Shown piece after piece: positions 8,216-16,688 of a stretch of DNA of 64,000 nt. Under the pieces are notes generated by a model, which had not been told where the DNA came from, searched no databases, and saw nothing but the letters and a program-made list of their open reading frames with translations. Location of the stretch: contig JAJYWN010000064.1 in assembly GCA_021791495.1 (NCBI GenBank), positions 136,139 to 200,138 of the forward strand, written 5' to 3'. Numbering within the stretch: the stretch's first letter is position 1; each line of letters opens with the position of its first letter. The stretch comes from Bacillota bacterium. Lineage in GTDB: Bacteria > Bacillota > Sulfobacillia > JAJYWN01. Made by a program: the position numbers and the translations under genes.

Positions 8216-9244
8216 TCAGTCGGCCGACAGTTTGCCGGACTTCGGCTTCCGCCCTCTGGCGCTCTTCGTCTTCACATGCTCCTCGACACTACGGAGGGTG
8301 CTGACCCATTGGCCTCCGGTCTTAAGGGCATGGAGCTGGCCGCGGTCCGCCAGTTTCCGTAGGTACGTGGAAGTGTACGGCGTCCTTGGCGCCAGCTCGC
8401 TGAGGGGTACATAGGCTTCCTCGGCGGTGGAAAGGTGCGGTAGTAGGAGGCGGTTCAAGTTGTCCAGCACCGCCTGTCCCACCAGTTCGGTGAGGGGACG
8501 GTAGTCCCCACGCGTCTGGGCCCGCTGCAGGGCGACGATATACCTTGCGCGCTGGCTCTGGCGGATGATCGCCGGCGGATAACCGGCGAGGATCAGCAGA
8601 TAGTCCATGACCAGCCGGCCCACCCGGCCGTTCCCATCCGAGAAGGGCTGGATGGCCTCGAAGTCGGCATGCAGCTTGGCGACCCACTCGATCGGGTGTT
8701 GCTGGAGAGAGGGTCCCACCTTGACCCCGCGGACCCATTCGCCGACGTGAGACTCCACCAGCCCCCCGGGCGGGGGTTTCACCTGAAAGCCGGCGATCTC
8801 CACAGTCCCGCGCCGCCACTCACCAGGGCGTTCGGAGCCCGGAGATGGCCGCACGGCCCAGATCGGGCCCATGAGTTGGGCATGGATCTGGCGGACGTGT
8901 CCCATGTTGAACCCACCCCAAGGGGACGGGCCCGTTTTCGAATGTTGGACCGCCTGCTCGTAGACCCATCGCGCCGTACGGGCGTAGCCTTCCACCGCGA
9001 GATAGTGGACCAACTCCTTGGAGCCGGTAGCCAGGCGGCGTTCGACCAGTTCGGAGATTTCCCTCGGGGTCAGAGTGTGGCCTTCCAGGGCCGTGGAGTG
9101 GTGAGTCTCTTCCAGCCAGATGTCCTTCCAAACGGTATTTCCCTCTACGGAAGGGGGGAGTCCCCCCGATTGCCTTGAGAAGGTCTCGCTCGTTCGTGTC
9201 AGAGACTCCAGCAGCTGCCTGATCATCAGACGCCCCGCCGCCAT
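8216..9244 (-). CDS. Fic-family protein with catalytic His replaced by Gln
   Basis: A 342-residue Fic protein. The active-site loop reads FEAIQPFSDGNGRVGRL, where the family norm is HPFxDGNGRxxR; the codon is CAG, so the catalytic His is Gln. The N-terminal STALEG matches the (S/T)xxxE(G/N) autoinhibition motif of class II Fic proteins. A C-terminal region of about 80 residues (LSELAPRTPYTSTYLRKLAD and on) looks like a winged helix. Fic enzymes transfer AMP or other phosphoryl groups to protein side chains; without the His, ordinary transfer should fail. ATG 9244 is chosen for its GGGAG; ATG 9304 is in frame upstream. No partner toxin or antitoxin gene is adjacent. Confidence 0.85.
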   Translation of the reverse strand: MAAGRLMIRQLLESLTRTSETFSRQSGGLPPSVEGNTVWKDIWLEETHHSTALEGHTLTPREISELVERRLATGSKELVHYLAVEGYARTARWVYEQAVQHSKTGPSPWGGFNMGHVRQIHAQLMGPIWAVRPSPGSERPGEWRRGTVEIAGFQVKPPPGGLVESHVGEWVRGVKVGPSLQQHPIEWVAKLHADFEAIQPFSDGNGRVGRLVMDYLLILAGYPPAIIRQSQRARYIVALQRAQTRGDYRPLTELVGQAVLDNLNRLLLPHLSTAEEAYVPLSELAPRTPYTSTYLRKLADRGQLHALKTGGQWVSTLRSVEEHVKTKSARGRKPKSGKLSAD

Positions 9245-9373
9245 GGCCAACACTCCCTTCGGACCTCGGTCCCCTACGGGACCTAGACCGACCAGACAAG
9301 CCATTCTTCGACAATTGTCACGCCTTCACCTTGAGTTCTGACCCGGTACAATCACCTTTTGTGCGGTTGCCTT

Positions 9374-10288
9374 TCAGCCCGACGGGCGCGCCCCGGAATC
9401 TCCGTTCGCCGCGTTCATGGTGAGCATCTGCCGGGTCAGGGAGGTGAACAGACTGGCTCTCCCCGACCGGAGCCCGGCCCGCCGGCGCAGGAGGCTGATC
9501 TGCCGTCCCTTGTCCGGCCAGTCGGCGATGGCCGAGGAAACAAGGGTTCCTCCCGCCACCTGCGCCTTCACCGCCGACCAGGGCAACAGGGCCACCCCCA
9601 GCCCCAACAGGACCATGGTCTGGATGGCCTCCACCGAGTCAAACTCCATGGTGGAGTCCACCCGGATGTCGCGCGTCTCCAGCACCTGGTCGAGGTACTG
9701 CCGGAAGCCCGATCCGCTCTTGAAGGTGATGAGCGGCATCCCTCCGAGGTCGGCCAGGGTCCGTGGCATCTTGTACCCGGCCGCGCCCACGGCCACCAAG
9801 GGATCGAAGAAGAGCGGGAAGGTCTGGACTTCCGGATGAGCCAGCGGAGAAGTGACCAGGGCCACATCGGCCTCGAAATCTAGGAGCCGTGCCAGGCACT
9901 CCCGGCTATCACCGGTCAGGAGTTCAAGGTGCACCCCCGGAGCGGCGGCGCGGAAAGCCTTGATCACCGGCGGCAGCGTGTAAAGAGCAAGGGTCAGTCC
10001 GGCCGCCACCACCACCCGCCCGCGGTCGGGCTGTCGCCACTCCGCCGCCACCCGCGCGCACTCCCGGGCCGCCGCCACGGAGCGACGGGCCAAACGGTGG
10101 ACGCGACGCCCGACGGGCGTGAGGGTTACCCCCTTAGGTGTGCGGACCAATAGCTTGGCGTCCAGTTGCGTCTCGAGGGCCTGGATCTGCTTGGTGATGG
10201 CCGGTTGGGAGACATGGGCCCGTTCGGCGGCCAGGTTTAGACTGCCCGCCTCTACCACGGCGCAGAAGGTCCCCAGCCACCTCACCGA
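9374..10288 (-). CDS. LysR-family transcriptional regulator
   Basis: About 304 residues. The helix-turn-helix is NLAAERAHVSQPAITKQIQA with the following LETQLDAKLLVRTPKGVTLT wing. The effector domain opens at GRVVVAAGLTLALYTLPPVI and contains FKSGSGFRQYLDQVLE, typical of type 2 periplasmic-binding folds. GTG 10288 places the HTH at the usual distance from the N-terminus and has a GGAG upstream; longer starts (ATG 10333, ATG 10378) lack a ribosome site. It is divergent from purA, but LysR control of purA is not a known pattern and the target is unresolved. Confidence 0.88.
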   Translation of the reverse strand, partial: SVRWLGTFCAVVEAGSLNLAAERAHVSQPAITKQIQALETQLDAKLLVRTPKGVTLTPVGRRVHRLARRSVAAARECARVAAEWRQPDRGRVVVAAGLTLALYTLPPVIKAFRAAAPGVHLELLTGDSRECLARLLDFEADVALVTSPLAHPEVQTFPLFFDPLVAVGAAGYKMPRTLADLGGMPLITFKSGSGFRQYLDQVLETRDIRVDSTMEFDSVEAIQTMVLLGLGVALLPWSAVKAQVAGGTLVSSAIADWPDKGRQISLLRRRAGLRSGRASLFTSLTRQMLTMNAANGDSGARPSG

Positions 10289-10365
10289 CAGCTCTCCGAC
10301 CTCTTGAGGCACGTCTCCGCTCCCTCCGCTCATTCGTACTAGCTTTATCTTCAGCGCGGCGTTTT

Positions 10366-10394
10366 TTGACCCGATCATAACGACAGGTTAGAAC
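10366..10394 (+). promoter_or_regulatory. candidate promoter of purA
   Basis: TTGACC (10366-10371), a 17-base spacer, then TAGAAC (10389-10394). The -35 is good and the -10 is weak. It lies within the 215-base region between the divergent LysR gene and purA. Confidence 0.35.
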
Positions 10395-10503
10395 GGTATG
10401 CCAGTTCCATATTGGTAAGTTATAGTCCTGCGTGGTTAGATGAGACTGGCCGCGACGCCGGCGTCTTCACGCCAGAAGAAGAAAAAGACAGCAAGGAGGG
10501 GTT

Positions 10504-11787
10504 ATGATGCCCGCTACAGCCGTTATCGGGGTACAGTGGGGTGACGAGGGAAAGGGGAAGGTGGTGGACTACCTTGGGAGCGACGCCTCACTGGTCGTTC
10601 GCTTCCAGGGTGGGGACAACGCCGGGCATACCGTGGTCAACTCCCACGGCACCTTCGTTCTTCGCCTGGTCCCGTGCGGCATCTTCCATGAAGGTACCCG
10701 GTGCCTCATCGGGGCGGGGGTGGCCGTGAACCCGCGGACCATGCTGTCGGAAATGGACCGACTGGCGGACCACGGGGTTAAGACGGGCGGCCTGCTGGTC
10801 GACCGCCGGGCTACTCTGGTCATGCCCTGGCACCCGACTCTCGACCGCCTGGAGGAAGAGGCGAGGGGGGAGGCCTTCATCGGCACCACACGGCGCGGCG
10901 TGGGTCCGGCTTTCACCGACAAGGCCGGCCGGTGGGGATTGAAAGTCGAGGACCTCCTGGAGAAAGACTGGTTCGCCCGGCGTGTGCGGCAAAGCCTCGA
11001 CCTGGTTAACCCGCTCCTGACGCGCCGGTTCGGGGCGCCCGCCGTGGACCCCGACGCTGTGGTGGAGCAGTACTGGGCCCTGGGCGCGGGCCTGCGCGAC
11101 CTGATCGTCGACTCGGTGCCCGTCGTTCGGGAAGCCCTGGCCGACGCCAAGCCGGTCGTCCTTGAAGGCCAGTTGGGCGTAATGCGCGATCCCGACTGGG
11201 GCACCTACCCTTACGTGACGTCTTCGTCGCCCACGCCGGGAGGCGCGGCCGCGGGCGCCGGAGTGCCTTCCTGGGCCATTACAAGGGTCATCGGGGTGGC
11301 CAAAGCCTACAGCACGGCTGTCGGCGAGGGCCCCTTCCCGGTCGGCGAGGAGTCGGAAATCGGAGCTTACCTCATGGACCGCGGTAGGGAATACGGAGCG
11401 GTGACCGGGCGCCCGCGGCGCTGCGGGTGGTTCGACGCCGTGGCGGCCCGCTACGCCGTCACCGTAGCTGGGGTGACCGAGCTGGCGCTGACTAAGGTTG
11501 ATATTCTGGATGGGTTGGACCGGGTGGGTATCTGCATCGGTTACCAGGTCGGGCCGGGCGTCACCTGCGGGGTGGGCGATTTCCCCACGGTGCGCCTGCT
11601 GCAGCGAGCCAAACCCGTCTTCGAATACCTGCCGGGATGGACCACTCCGACCGCCGGCATCCGAAACGCCGCCGAACTTCCAGCGGCGGCGCGCGCGTTC
11701 ATCCGTCGCCTTGAAGAACTGGTGGGCGTTCCGGTGCGCCTGCTGTCCACCGGGCCGAACCGGGAAGAGGTCATCAGGTTAACCTAG
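10504..11787 (+). CDS. purA: adenylosuccinate synthetase
   Basis: 427 residues, full length. It joins IMP and aspartate with GTP to give adenylosuccinate, the first committed step to AMP. Motifs: GVQWGDEGKGKVVDYL (the GTP loop with catalytic Asp), GGDNAGHTVV with the catalytic His, GTTRRGVGPAFTDKAGR (IMP binding), WGTYPYVTSSS, STAVGEGPFP and TGRPRRCGWFDAV. An AAGGAGGGG site lies immediately before ATG 10504; ATG 10507 is the alternative. No other purine gene is adjacent. Confidence 0.98.
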   Translation: MMPATAVIGVQWGDEGKGKVVDYLGSDASLVVRFQGGDNAGHTVVNSHGTFVLRLVPCGIFHEGTRCLIGAGVAVNPRTMLSEMDRLADHGVKTGGLLVDRRATLVMPWHPTLDRLEEEARGEAFIGTTRRGVGPAFTDKAGRWGLKVEDLLEKDWFARRVRQSLDLVNPLLTRRFGAPAVDPDAVVEQYWALGAGLRDLIVDSVPVVREALADAKPVVLEGQLGVMRDPDWGTYPYVTSSSPTPGGAAAGAGVPSWAITRVIGVAKAYSTAVGEGPFPVGEESEIGAYLMDRGREYGAVTGRPRRCGWFDAVAARYAVTVAGVTELALTKVDILDGLDRVGICIGYQVGPGVTCGVGDFPTVRLLQRAKPVFEYLPGWTTPTAGIRNAAELPAAARAFIRRLEELVGVPVRLLSTGPNREEVIRLT

Positions 11788-12005
11788 CAGACCATCATGC
11801 CGCCAGCGGCGCCACGGAGGATGAAAACGGGCGGCAGACGCGAGCGACATCACCGCCGCCCAGACCGCCACCACGCTTGGAATCGTTCGACCAGCGTGTC
11901 GGGGCCGGTGTCGGCAACAGAACGGCGAATTTCCCAACGGAGCAGGTCGCGAAGTAGGTCGCTCCCCGGCGTCATTCCTGGGCGATAGTGGGAATTGGAA
12001 CTACA

Positions 12006-12057
12006 GTGTCCGCTCAGGACACATTTCTGGGGAATCACGTGTGTCTTGAATACACAC
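12006..12057. repeat. left copy of a ~52-bp inverted repeat pair
   Basis: Contains a perfect small palindrome GTGTCC-N5-GGACAC (12006-12022), a 16-base linker with TTTCTGGGGAATCAC, and GTGTGT-N7-ACACAC (12039-12057). Its reverse complement matches 12302-12354 at roughly three quarters of positions, including the linker. Such nested ends resemble termini of mobile elements (IS21-like ends carry multiple repeats), but no transposase reading frame lies between the copies. Confidence 0.6.
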
Positions 12058-12301
12058 TTCACCACCGAAGCCGTCGGCGGCGACCGATGAGCCCTTGTTC
12101 GGGGTCGGGAGTTCGTCCGGCGGGGTAGGAGAAGCAAGGCCGACCGGTCGGCGCATCGCGCCAGGATAGGCCGCCGACCGGCACCACCCTCATTTAGCTG
12201 CGGTAATTCGTGTCCATGGGCAAGTCGGAGGATGCCTGTCATCCGGGAGCACCCAGCGGCGCCCTCCGGGAGCCACCCCGGGAGACGGCATCGGACCCCG
12301 A

Positions 12302-12354
12302 TGTGTATTCGGGACACACGCGTTTCCCCAATCGTGTGTCCCGAATCGACACAC
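12302..12354. repeat. right copy of a ~52-bp inverted repeat pair
   Basis: TGTGTATTCGGGACACAC (12302-12319), the linker TTTCCCCAAT, then GTGTGTCCCGAATCGACACA (from 12334). It is the inverted counterpart of 12006-12057, with about 245 bases between them. The pair may be a MITE-like relic or a deleted insertion sequence. Confidence 0.6.
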
Positions 12355-12745
12355 TAGTTCCCGCAGACACAAGCGACGCCGGAACGGTCGAAAGGTCCGA
12401 ACGCTTATCCCTCTGGCGCGGCGGAAAGTTCGGGAAGCCACCCCTCGGCCCGCCCCCTCCCCGCGACCCACGTGGGGAAATATCACCTGCCGCCGGCCGG
12501 CGCCACCCATCAGGCCACCAAGCCGTTTAGGAGCTGTTCTACTAGTCTCTGAGGCGCGTCCCCTCTCAACACGGTGCGGAATCTGGCGAATCCTGTCGCC
12601 CAAAACGGGTTTTCCAATGGCAGGATATCCCAGGGCTGCAGCTAAATGAGAATAGACTATCATCTCCGGTCCAATTCCCGCTCGCAGTCCGTGTTCCGCT
12701 TCGCCGGCCTCGCCATCCATACCCATCGAGAGGGGGGTCCCGTCC

Positions 12746-13225
12746 ATGAAAACCCTGGTCGTGAACCAGGAGAAATGCACCGCTTGTCGCCGGTGCGAGT
12801 TGACCTGCTCGTTCCAGAAGACCGGTGAGTTCAATCCGGCCAGTTCGCGGGTGACCGTCGCCATCTTCCCCGAAGTGGACTTCTACATGCCCATCACCTG
12901 CCAGCAATGCGAGGACGCGCTCTGCCAAAAGGCCTGCCCCGCCGGGGCGATCAGCCGCAGCGAGACCACCGGAGCCGTCGTCATCGACGAGGACCGGTGC
13001 ATCGGCTGCCAGATGTGCGTCATGGTGTGTCCCTTCGGAGCGGTGGCCTATTCGCCGGGCGAGAGCAAGGTGGTAAAGTGCGACCTCTGCGGGGGAGACC
13101 CGGAGTGCGCCAAGTTCTGCGCCTGGGGTGCCATTGAGTATAAAGAGGCCGACCGCGTCACCCTTGCCAAACGCAAGCAGGTGGGCGCCAAACTCCGCGA
13201 CCTCATGAAGGAGGTGTCGGCGTGA
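12746..13225 (+). CDS. polyferredoxin subunit of aldehyde oxidoreductase (AorA-like)
   Basis: 159 residues with sixteen cysteines in four groups: [11 protein letters not shown] near the N-terminus, [26 protein letters not shown] and [14 protein letters not shown]. This is the four-cluster [4Fe-4S] electron-transfer subunit of the HycB/CooF/AorA type. Its stop overlaps the start of the aldehyde:ferredoxin oxidoreductase gene by one base, so it most likely passes electrons from the tungsten site to the FAD subunit encoded two genes on, as in the NAD-linked AorABC complexes of Aromatoleum. Confidence 0.9.
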   Translation: MKTLVVNQEKCTACRRCELTCSFQKTGEFNPASSRVTVAIFPEVDFYMPITCQQCEDALCQKACPAGAISRSETTGAVVIDEDRCIGCQMCVMVCPFGAVAYSPGESKVVKCDLCGGDPECAKFCAWGAIEYKEADRVTLAKRKQVGAKLRDLMKEVSA

Positions 13226-15027
13226 TGTTCGGATGGGTGGGCAAGATCCTGCGCGTCGACCTAACCTCCGGCTCGCTGAAGACGGAGGACCTGAATCCTG
13301 CTCTGGCACGGCACTACGTGGGCGCGCGCGGGCTCGGCACGAAGATCCTGTATGACGAGATGGACCCGACCGCGGACGCCCTGGGCCCCGAGAACAAGCT
13401 GCTCTTCGTCACCGGACCCCTGACCGGCACGGGCGCCATCTCGTCGGGGCGGTATAACGTGGTGACCAAGTCCCCACTGACCGGCGCCATCGCCGCCTCG
13501 AATTCCGGCGGGTACTTCGGCCCCGAACTGAAGTACGCGGGCTTCGACCTCATCATCTTGGAAGGTAAGGCCGCCGCGCCGGTCTACCTTTACGTCGAGA
13601 ACGGCCGGGCCGAACTGCGGAAAGCGGCTCACCTGTGGGGCCGCACCACCAGTGAAACCGAGGATACCATCAGGGCCGAGACCGATCCCGACGCTTGCGT
13701 CGCGTGCATCGGACCGGCGGGCGAGAAAATGGTCCTCTTTGCGGGGGTCATCAACGATAAGACCCGTGCCGCCGGACGGTCCGGCGTCGGCGCGGTCATG
13801 GGGAGCAAGAACCTCAAGGCCGTGGCCGTCAGAGGCACGGGAAGCATCAAGGTGGCCGACCGCGACGGTTTCCGTGCGGCCATGGTGAAGACCTTGGACA
13901 TGGCCAAGGCGGCGCCCGTCACCTCCAGCGGTTTGCCCACCTATGGCACCGCCGTACTGGTGAATGTGATCAACGCCCACGGAGCTTTCCCCACTCGCAA
14001 CTTCCAGACCGGGACCATGCCCACAGCGGATAAGATCAGCGGCGAGACGCTGGCATCGACCCTTTTGGTCCGGAAAAAGGCCTGCCTCGGTTGTCCGATG
14101 TCCTGTGGGCGGCCCACCGAGATCAAGAGCGGGCCCTACCGGGGCAAAGGGGAGGGGCCGGAGTACGAAGCCATCTGGGCCATGGGTGGCTCCTGCGGCG
14201 TCGATAATCTTGAGGCTGTGACCAAGGCGAACTACATCTGCAATGAGCTGGGCTTTGACCCCATTTCCTTTGGCGCCACCCTGGCCTGCGCCATGGAACT
14301 CGCGCAGCGCGGCGCCCTCCCGGCGGACCTGACCGACCTGCCCCTGGAATTCGGGAATGCCGATACCCTGGTGGAGGCGGCCCGCTTGACCGGTCTCCGC
14401 GAGGGCATCGGCGACCTGCTGGCCGAGGGGTCCTTCCGGCTGGCTTCCCGCTTCGGCCATCCCGAGCTGTCCATGAGTTCGAAGAAGCAGGAGTATCCAG
14501 CCTACGATCCCCGCGGCATTCAAGGGATGGCGCTGCAATACGCCACCAGTAACCGCGGCGGCTGCCACGTCCGCGGCTACATGGTCTCTCCCGAGATCCT
14601 GGGAGTCCCGGAAAAGCTCGACCCCTTTGTCACCGAGGGCAAGGCCTCCTGGACCAAGGCTTTCCAGGACCTGACGGCGCTGGTGGACTCCTCCGGCATC
14701 TGCCTCTTCACCACCTTCGCCATCGGCGGCCCGGAAGTCGCCGAGATGCTCACGACGGCGACCGGGGTGAAGTACACGACGGAGCAGTGGGTGCAGGCCG
14801 GCGAGCGCATCTGGAACTTGGAGCGGCTTTTCAACCTCAAAGCCGGCTTCACCGCGAAGGATGACACGCTGGCGCCGCGCCTCCTGAAAGAACCACTGCC
14901 GGAAGGCGCGCCCAAAGGTCGTGTCGCCGAACTGGCGGCCATGCTTCCCGAATACTACCGGCTGCGCGGTTGGGATGAGGATGGGGTGCCGACGGCGGAG
15001 ACCAAGGAGCGGTTGGCGCTGGCCTGA
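13225..15027 (+). CDS. tungsten aldehyde:ferredoxin oxidoreductase
   Basis: About 600 residues, normal for the family. It oxidises aldehydes to acids at a tungsten bis-pyranopterin centre. Landmarks: the N-terminal [19 protein letters not shown] and [20 protein letters not shown] with [14 protein letters not shown] of the cofactor domain; the cluster ligands [23 protein letters not shown]; and the distal Cys ligand in [14 protein letters not shown] 13225 gives the usual N-terminus; GTG 13222 is in frame. Translation is coupled to the ferredoxin gene. The physiological aldehyde is not evident; amino-acid-derived aldehydes are plausible given other catabolic genes in the window. Confidence 0.95.
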   Translation: MFGWVGKILRVDLTSGSLKTEDLNPALARHYVGARGLGTKILYDEMDPTADALGPENKLLFVTGPLTGTGAISSGRYNVVTKSPLTGAIAASNSGGYFGPELKYAGFDLIILEGKAAAPVYLYVENGRAELRKAAHLWGRTTSETEDTIRAETDPDACVACIGPAGEKMVLFAGVINDKTRAAGRSGVGAVMGSKNLKAVAVRGTGSIKVADRDGFRAAMVKTLDMAKAAPVTSSGLPTYGTAVLVNVINAHGAFPTRNFQTGTMPTADKISGETLASTLLVRKKACLGCPMSCGRPTEIKSGPYRGKGEGPEYEAIWAMGGSCGVDNLEAVTKANYICNELGFDPISFGATLACAMELAQRGALPADLTDLPLEFGNADTLVEAARLTGLREGIGDLLAEGSFRLASRFGHPELSMSSKKQEYPAYDPRGIQGMALQYATSNRGGCHVRGYMVSPEILGVPEKLDPFVTEGKASWTKAFQDLTALVDSSGICLFTTFAIGGPEVAEMLTTATGVKYTTEQWVQAGERIWNLERLFNLKAGFTAKDDTLAPRLLKEPLPEGAPKGRVAELAAMLPEYYRLRGWDEDGVPTAETKERLALA

Positions 15028-15066
15028 CGCCGCGAGGACGCCATCCCGCCGACCGGACACACTCCC

Positions 15067-15366
15067 TTGCCGAGAGTACGGGTGTCTGTCTTTTCGCTGC
15101 TGCGCCGGGCCGCCGGCACGACGGCAGAGGACTTCGAGGCGGCAGACCTGCGGCAGTTGTTGGCCGCGGCCTGCCGCCGGTTTGGTCCTGCCTTCACCGT
15201 CCTGGTCCTGGAGTTTCCCGGCAGCCCGCCCGGAGAAGCCCGCCTGCGAGGCGGCTGCAATGTTCTCGTAAACGGGCGCAACGCGCATTTCCTGGCCGGC
15301 CTGGACACGCCCCTGCAGGAAGGGGACGAGGTGATCTTCATCCCGCCGGCGGCGGGGGGAGACTAA
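15067..15366 (+). CDS. MoaD/ThiS-family small sulfur carrier
   Basis: A 99-residue beta-grasp protein: VRVSVFSLLRRAAGTTAE at the start, NVLVNGRNAHFLAGLDTPLQ in the middle and EGDEVIFIPPAAGG near the end. In the AOR context it should supply sulfur for the tungsten pterin cofactor. The chain ends Gly-Gly-Asp rather than the usual terminal Gly-Gly that is adenylated and thiocarboxylated, so either trimming or a different chemistry is needed. The TTG start at 15067 has no strong ribosome site. Confidence 0.8.
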   Translation: MPRVRVSVFSLLRRAAGTTAEDFEAADLRQLLAAACRRFGPAFTVLVLEFPGSPPGEARLRGGCNVLVNGRNAHFLAGLDTPLQEGDEVIFIPPAAGGD

Positions 15367-15398
15367 ACGTTACCGCCACGCAACTGGGGGGCATTTCT

Positions 15399-16688
15399 GT
15401 GCGTCATGTGATCATCGGCAACGGCGCCGCCGGAATCTCCGCCGCGCTGGCCATCCGAGACCGCCGGCCCACAGACCGGATCGACATCATCTCGGACGAG
15501 CCGCACCGTCATTACTCCCGGGTGATGCTGACAGACCTCATCGCCGGGTCGGTCTCGGAAGAAAAGGTCTACTTGGTCGGGCCTGACTTCTACCGCGAAC
15601 ACGGCCTGGTTGCCCATCTCGGAAACACGGTCGGCGCCATTGAACCCGGCGCAAAAACGGTCCACCTAGCGAGCGAACCTCCATTACCTTACGACCGGCT
15701 CCTCCTGGCGGCGGGAGCCGCCCCCAACGCCCTCAGCGCGCCCAGCACTTCGGACGCCCGCGTGGCGTCCAGTACACCGGGCATCACCGCTCACACGACA
15801 CAGGGGGTTTACACCCTTCGCACCCTGGACGACGCGTTGCGCGTCCGCCGGCGGGCTCTGGAAAGCCGAACCGCTCTGGTGTCCGGTGGTGGGATGGTGG
15901 GTCTGAAAGTGGCCACCGCCCTCACTCGCCTGGGCCTGGCCGTCACCGTGGTCGCCGCTTCCCGCCGGGTGTTCTCTCAGGTCTTGGAGGCCTCAGCCGC
16001 GGAGGTGTTCCGGCACCTGTTGGAGGAGGCGGGCATCCGCATCTTGACGGGCGATGAGATCCACACCTTGGAAGGGCGGGGCTGGGTAGAGCGGGCGCAC
16101 CTCAGGTCGGGAGCGTCCGTGGCTTGCGACCTCGTGATAGTGGGAAAAGGAGTGGCGCCCCGGTTAGACTTGGCGCGCCGGGCGGAGATCGCCTGCGAAC
16201 GTGGGGTATTGGTGGACGAGTACCTGGAGACTAACCGTCCGGGAATCTTCGCGGCCGGAGACGTTGCGGAAGCTTTCGATCCCAGCCTTGACGGGAGGAG
16301 CCCCCACGCCCTCTGGCCTCTGGCCATTGAACAGGGAGAGCTGGCCGGGGCCAATATGGCGGGGGACCGGCGCCCTTACGCCGGCGGAGTGCCCATGAAC
16401 TCTTTCCACTGGGATAGAATCGCCGTCATCACTTTGGGTGCTTCCGTGCCCAGAGGTCCGCAGGACCATGTCTTGTCCAAGATCGATGCCAGACGGGGGA
16501 TCGTCCGTCAGCTGGTCTTCAAGGGAAACCGGCTGACCGGCGCGGCCCTCATCGGCGACGTGGACGGAGCCGGCGCTTTGCGCGCCCTTATCCAGACGGG
16601 CGCGACCCCGCCCGTTGGGCTGATGGAAAGCCTGCTCGACGGGAAGCTCAGAAAAGCCTGGGCCCGCTGGACTATGGCCCGCGCTTGA
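15399..16688 (+). CDS. FAD/NAD(P)-binding oxidoreductase, AorC-like subunit
   Basis: 429 residues of the pyridine nucleotide-disulfide oxidoreductase fold. The first Rossmann motif is GNGAAGISAALAIRDR (FAD); the second is VSGGGMVGLKVATAL (NAD); FAAGDVAEAFD is the second FAD motif. There is no redox-active CxxxxC, which fits a nitrite-reductase/rubredoxin-reductase-like type. As the last gene of the ferredoxin-AOR-MoaD cluster it probably couples aldehyde oxidation to NAD reduction, like AorC. GTG 15399 follows a GGGGGG site. The 3' end overlaps the convergent DUF885 gene by 17 bases. Confidence 0.88.
   Translation: MRHVIIGNGAAGISAALAIRDRRPTDRIDIISDEPHRHYSRVMLTDLIAGSVSEEKVYLVGPDFYREHGLVAHLGNTVGAIEPGAKTVHLASEPPLPYDRLLLAAGAAPNALSAPSTSDARVASSTPGITAHTTQGVYTLRTLDDALRVRRRALESRTALVSGGGMVGLKVATALTRLGLAVTVVAASRRVFSQVLEASAAEVFRHLLEEAGIRILTGDEIHTLEGRGWVERAHLRSGASVACDLVIVGKGVAPRLDLARRAEIACERGVLVDEYLETNRPGIFAAGDVAEAFDPSLDGRSPHALWPLAIEQGELAGANMAGDRRPYAGGVPMNSFHWDRIAVITLGASVPRGPQDHVLSKIDARRGIVRQLVFKGNRLTGAALIGDVDGAGALRALIQTGATPPVGLMESLLDGKLRKAWARWTMARA

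Larger units (their letters stand above)
11788..12745. other. non-coding stretch with inverted repeats
   Basis: About 960 bases between purA and the aldehyde oxidoreductase operon without a convincing gene. A short minus-strand frame ending at 11850 (reading DLLRDLLRWEIRRSVADTGP) has a protein-like composition but no clear ribosome site or family. The striking content is the inverted repeat pair listed separately. The stretch before 12746 should also hold the promoter of the ferredoxin operon; a GAGAGGGGGG ribosome site is visible there, but no convincing -35/-10 pair. Confidence 0.5.

Noticed and set aside
9310-9319. GACAATTGTC palindrome upstream of the Fic gene, similar to the core at 41740
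   Set aside because: Only ten bases and a common AT-centred palindrome; the resemblance to the other site is too short to claim a shared regulator.
11850-11975. Small minus-strand protein reading DLLRDLLRWEIRRSVADTGP
   Set aside because: Protein-like composition but no convincing ribosome site, no neighbour context and no recognisable family; too weak to list as a gene.
13261-15288. Long minus-strand open frame (about 675 codons) opposite the aldehyde oxidoreductase genes
   Set aside because: It mirrors the high-GC codon pattern of the plus-strand gene, has no recognisable domain or ribosome site, and the plus-strand gene is certain.
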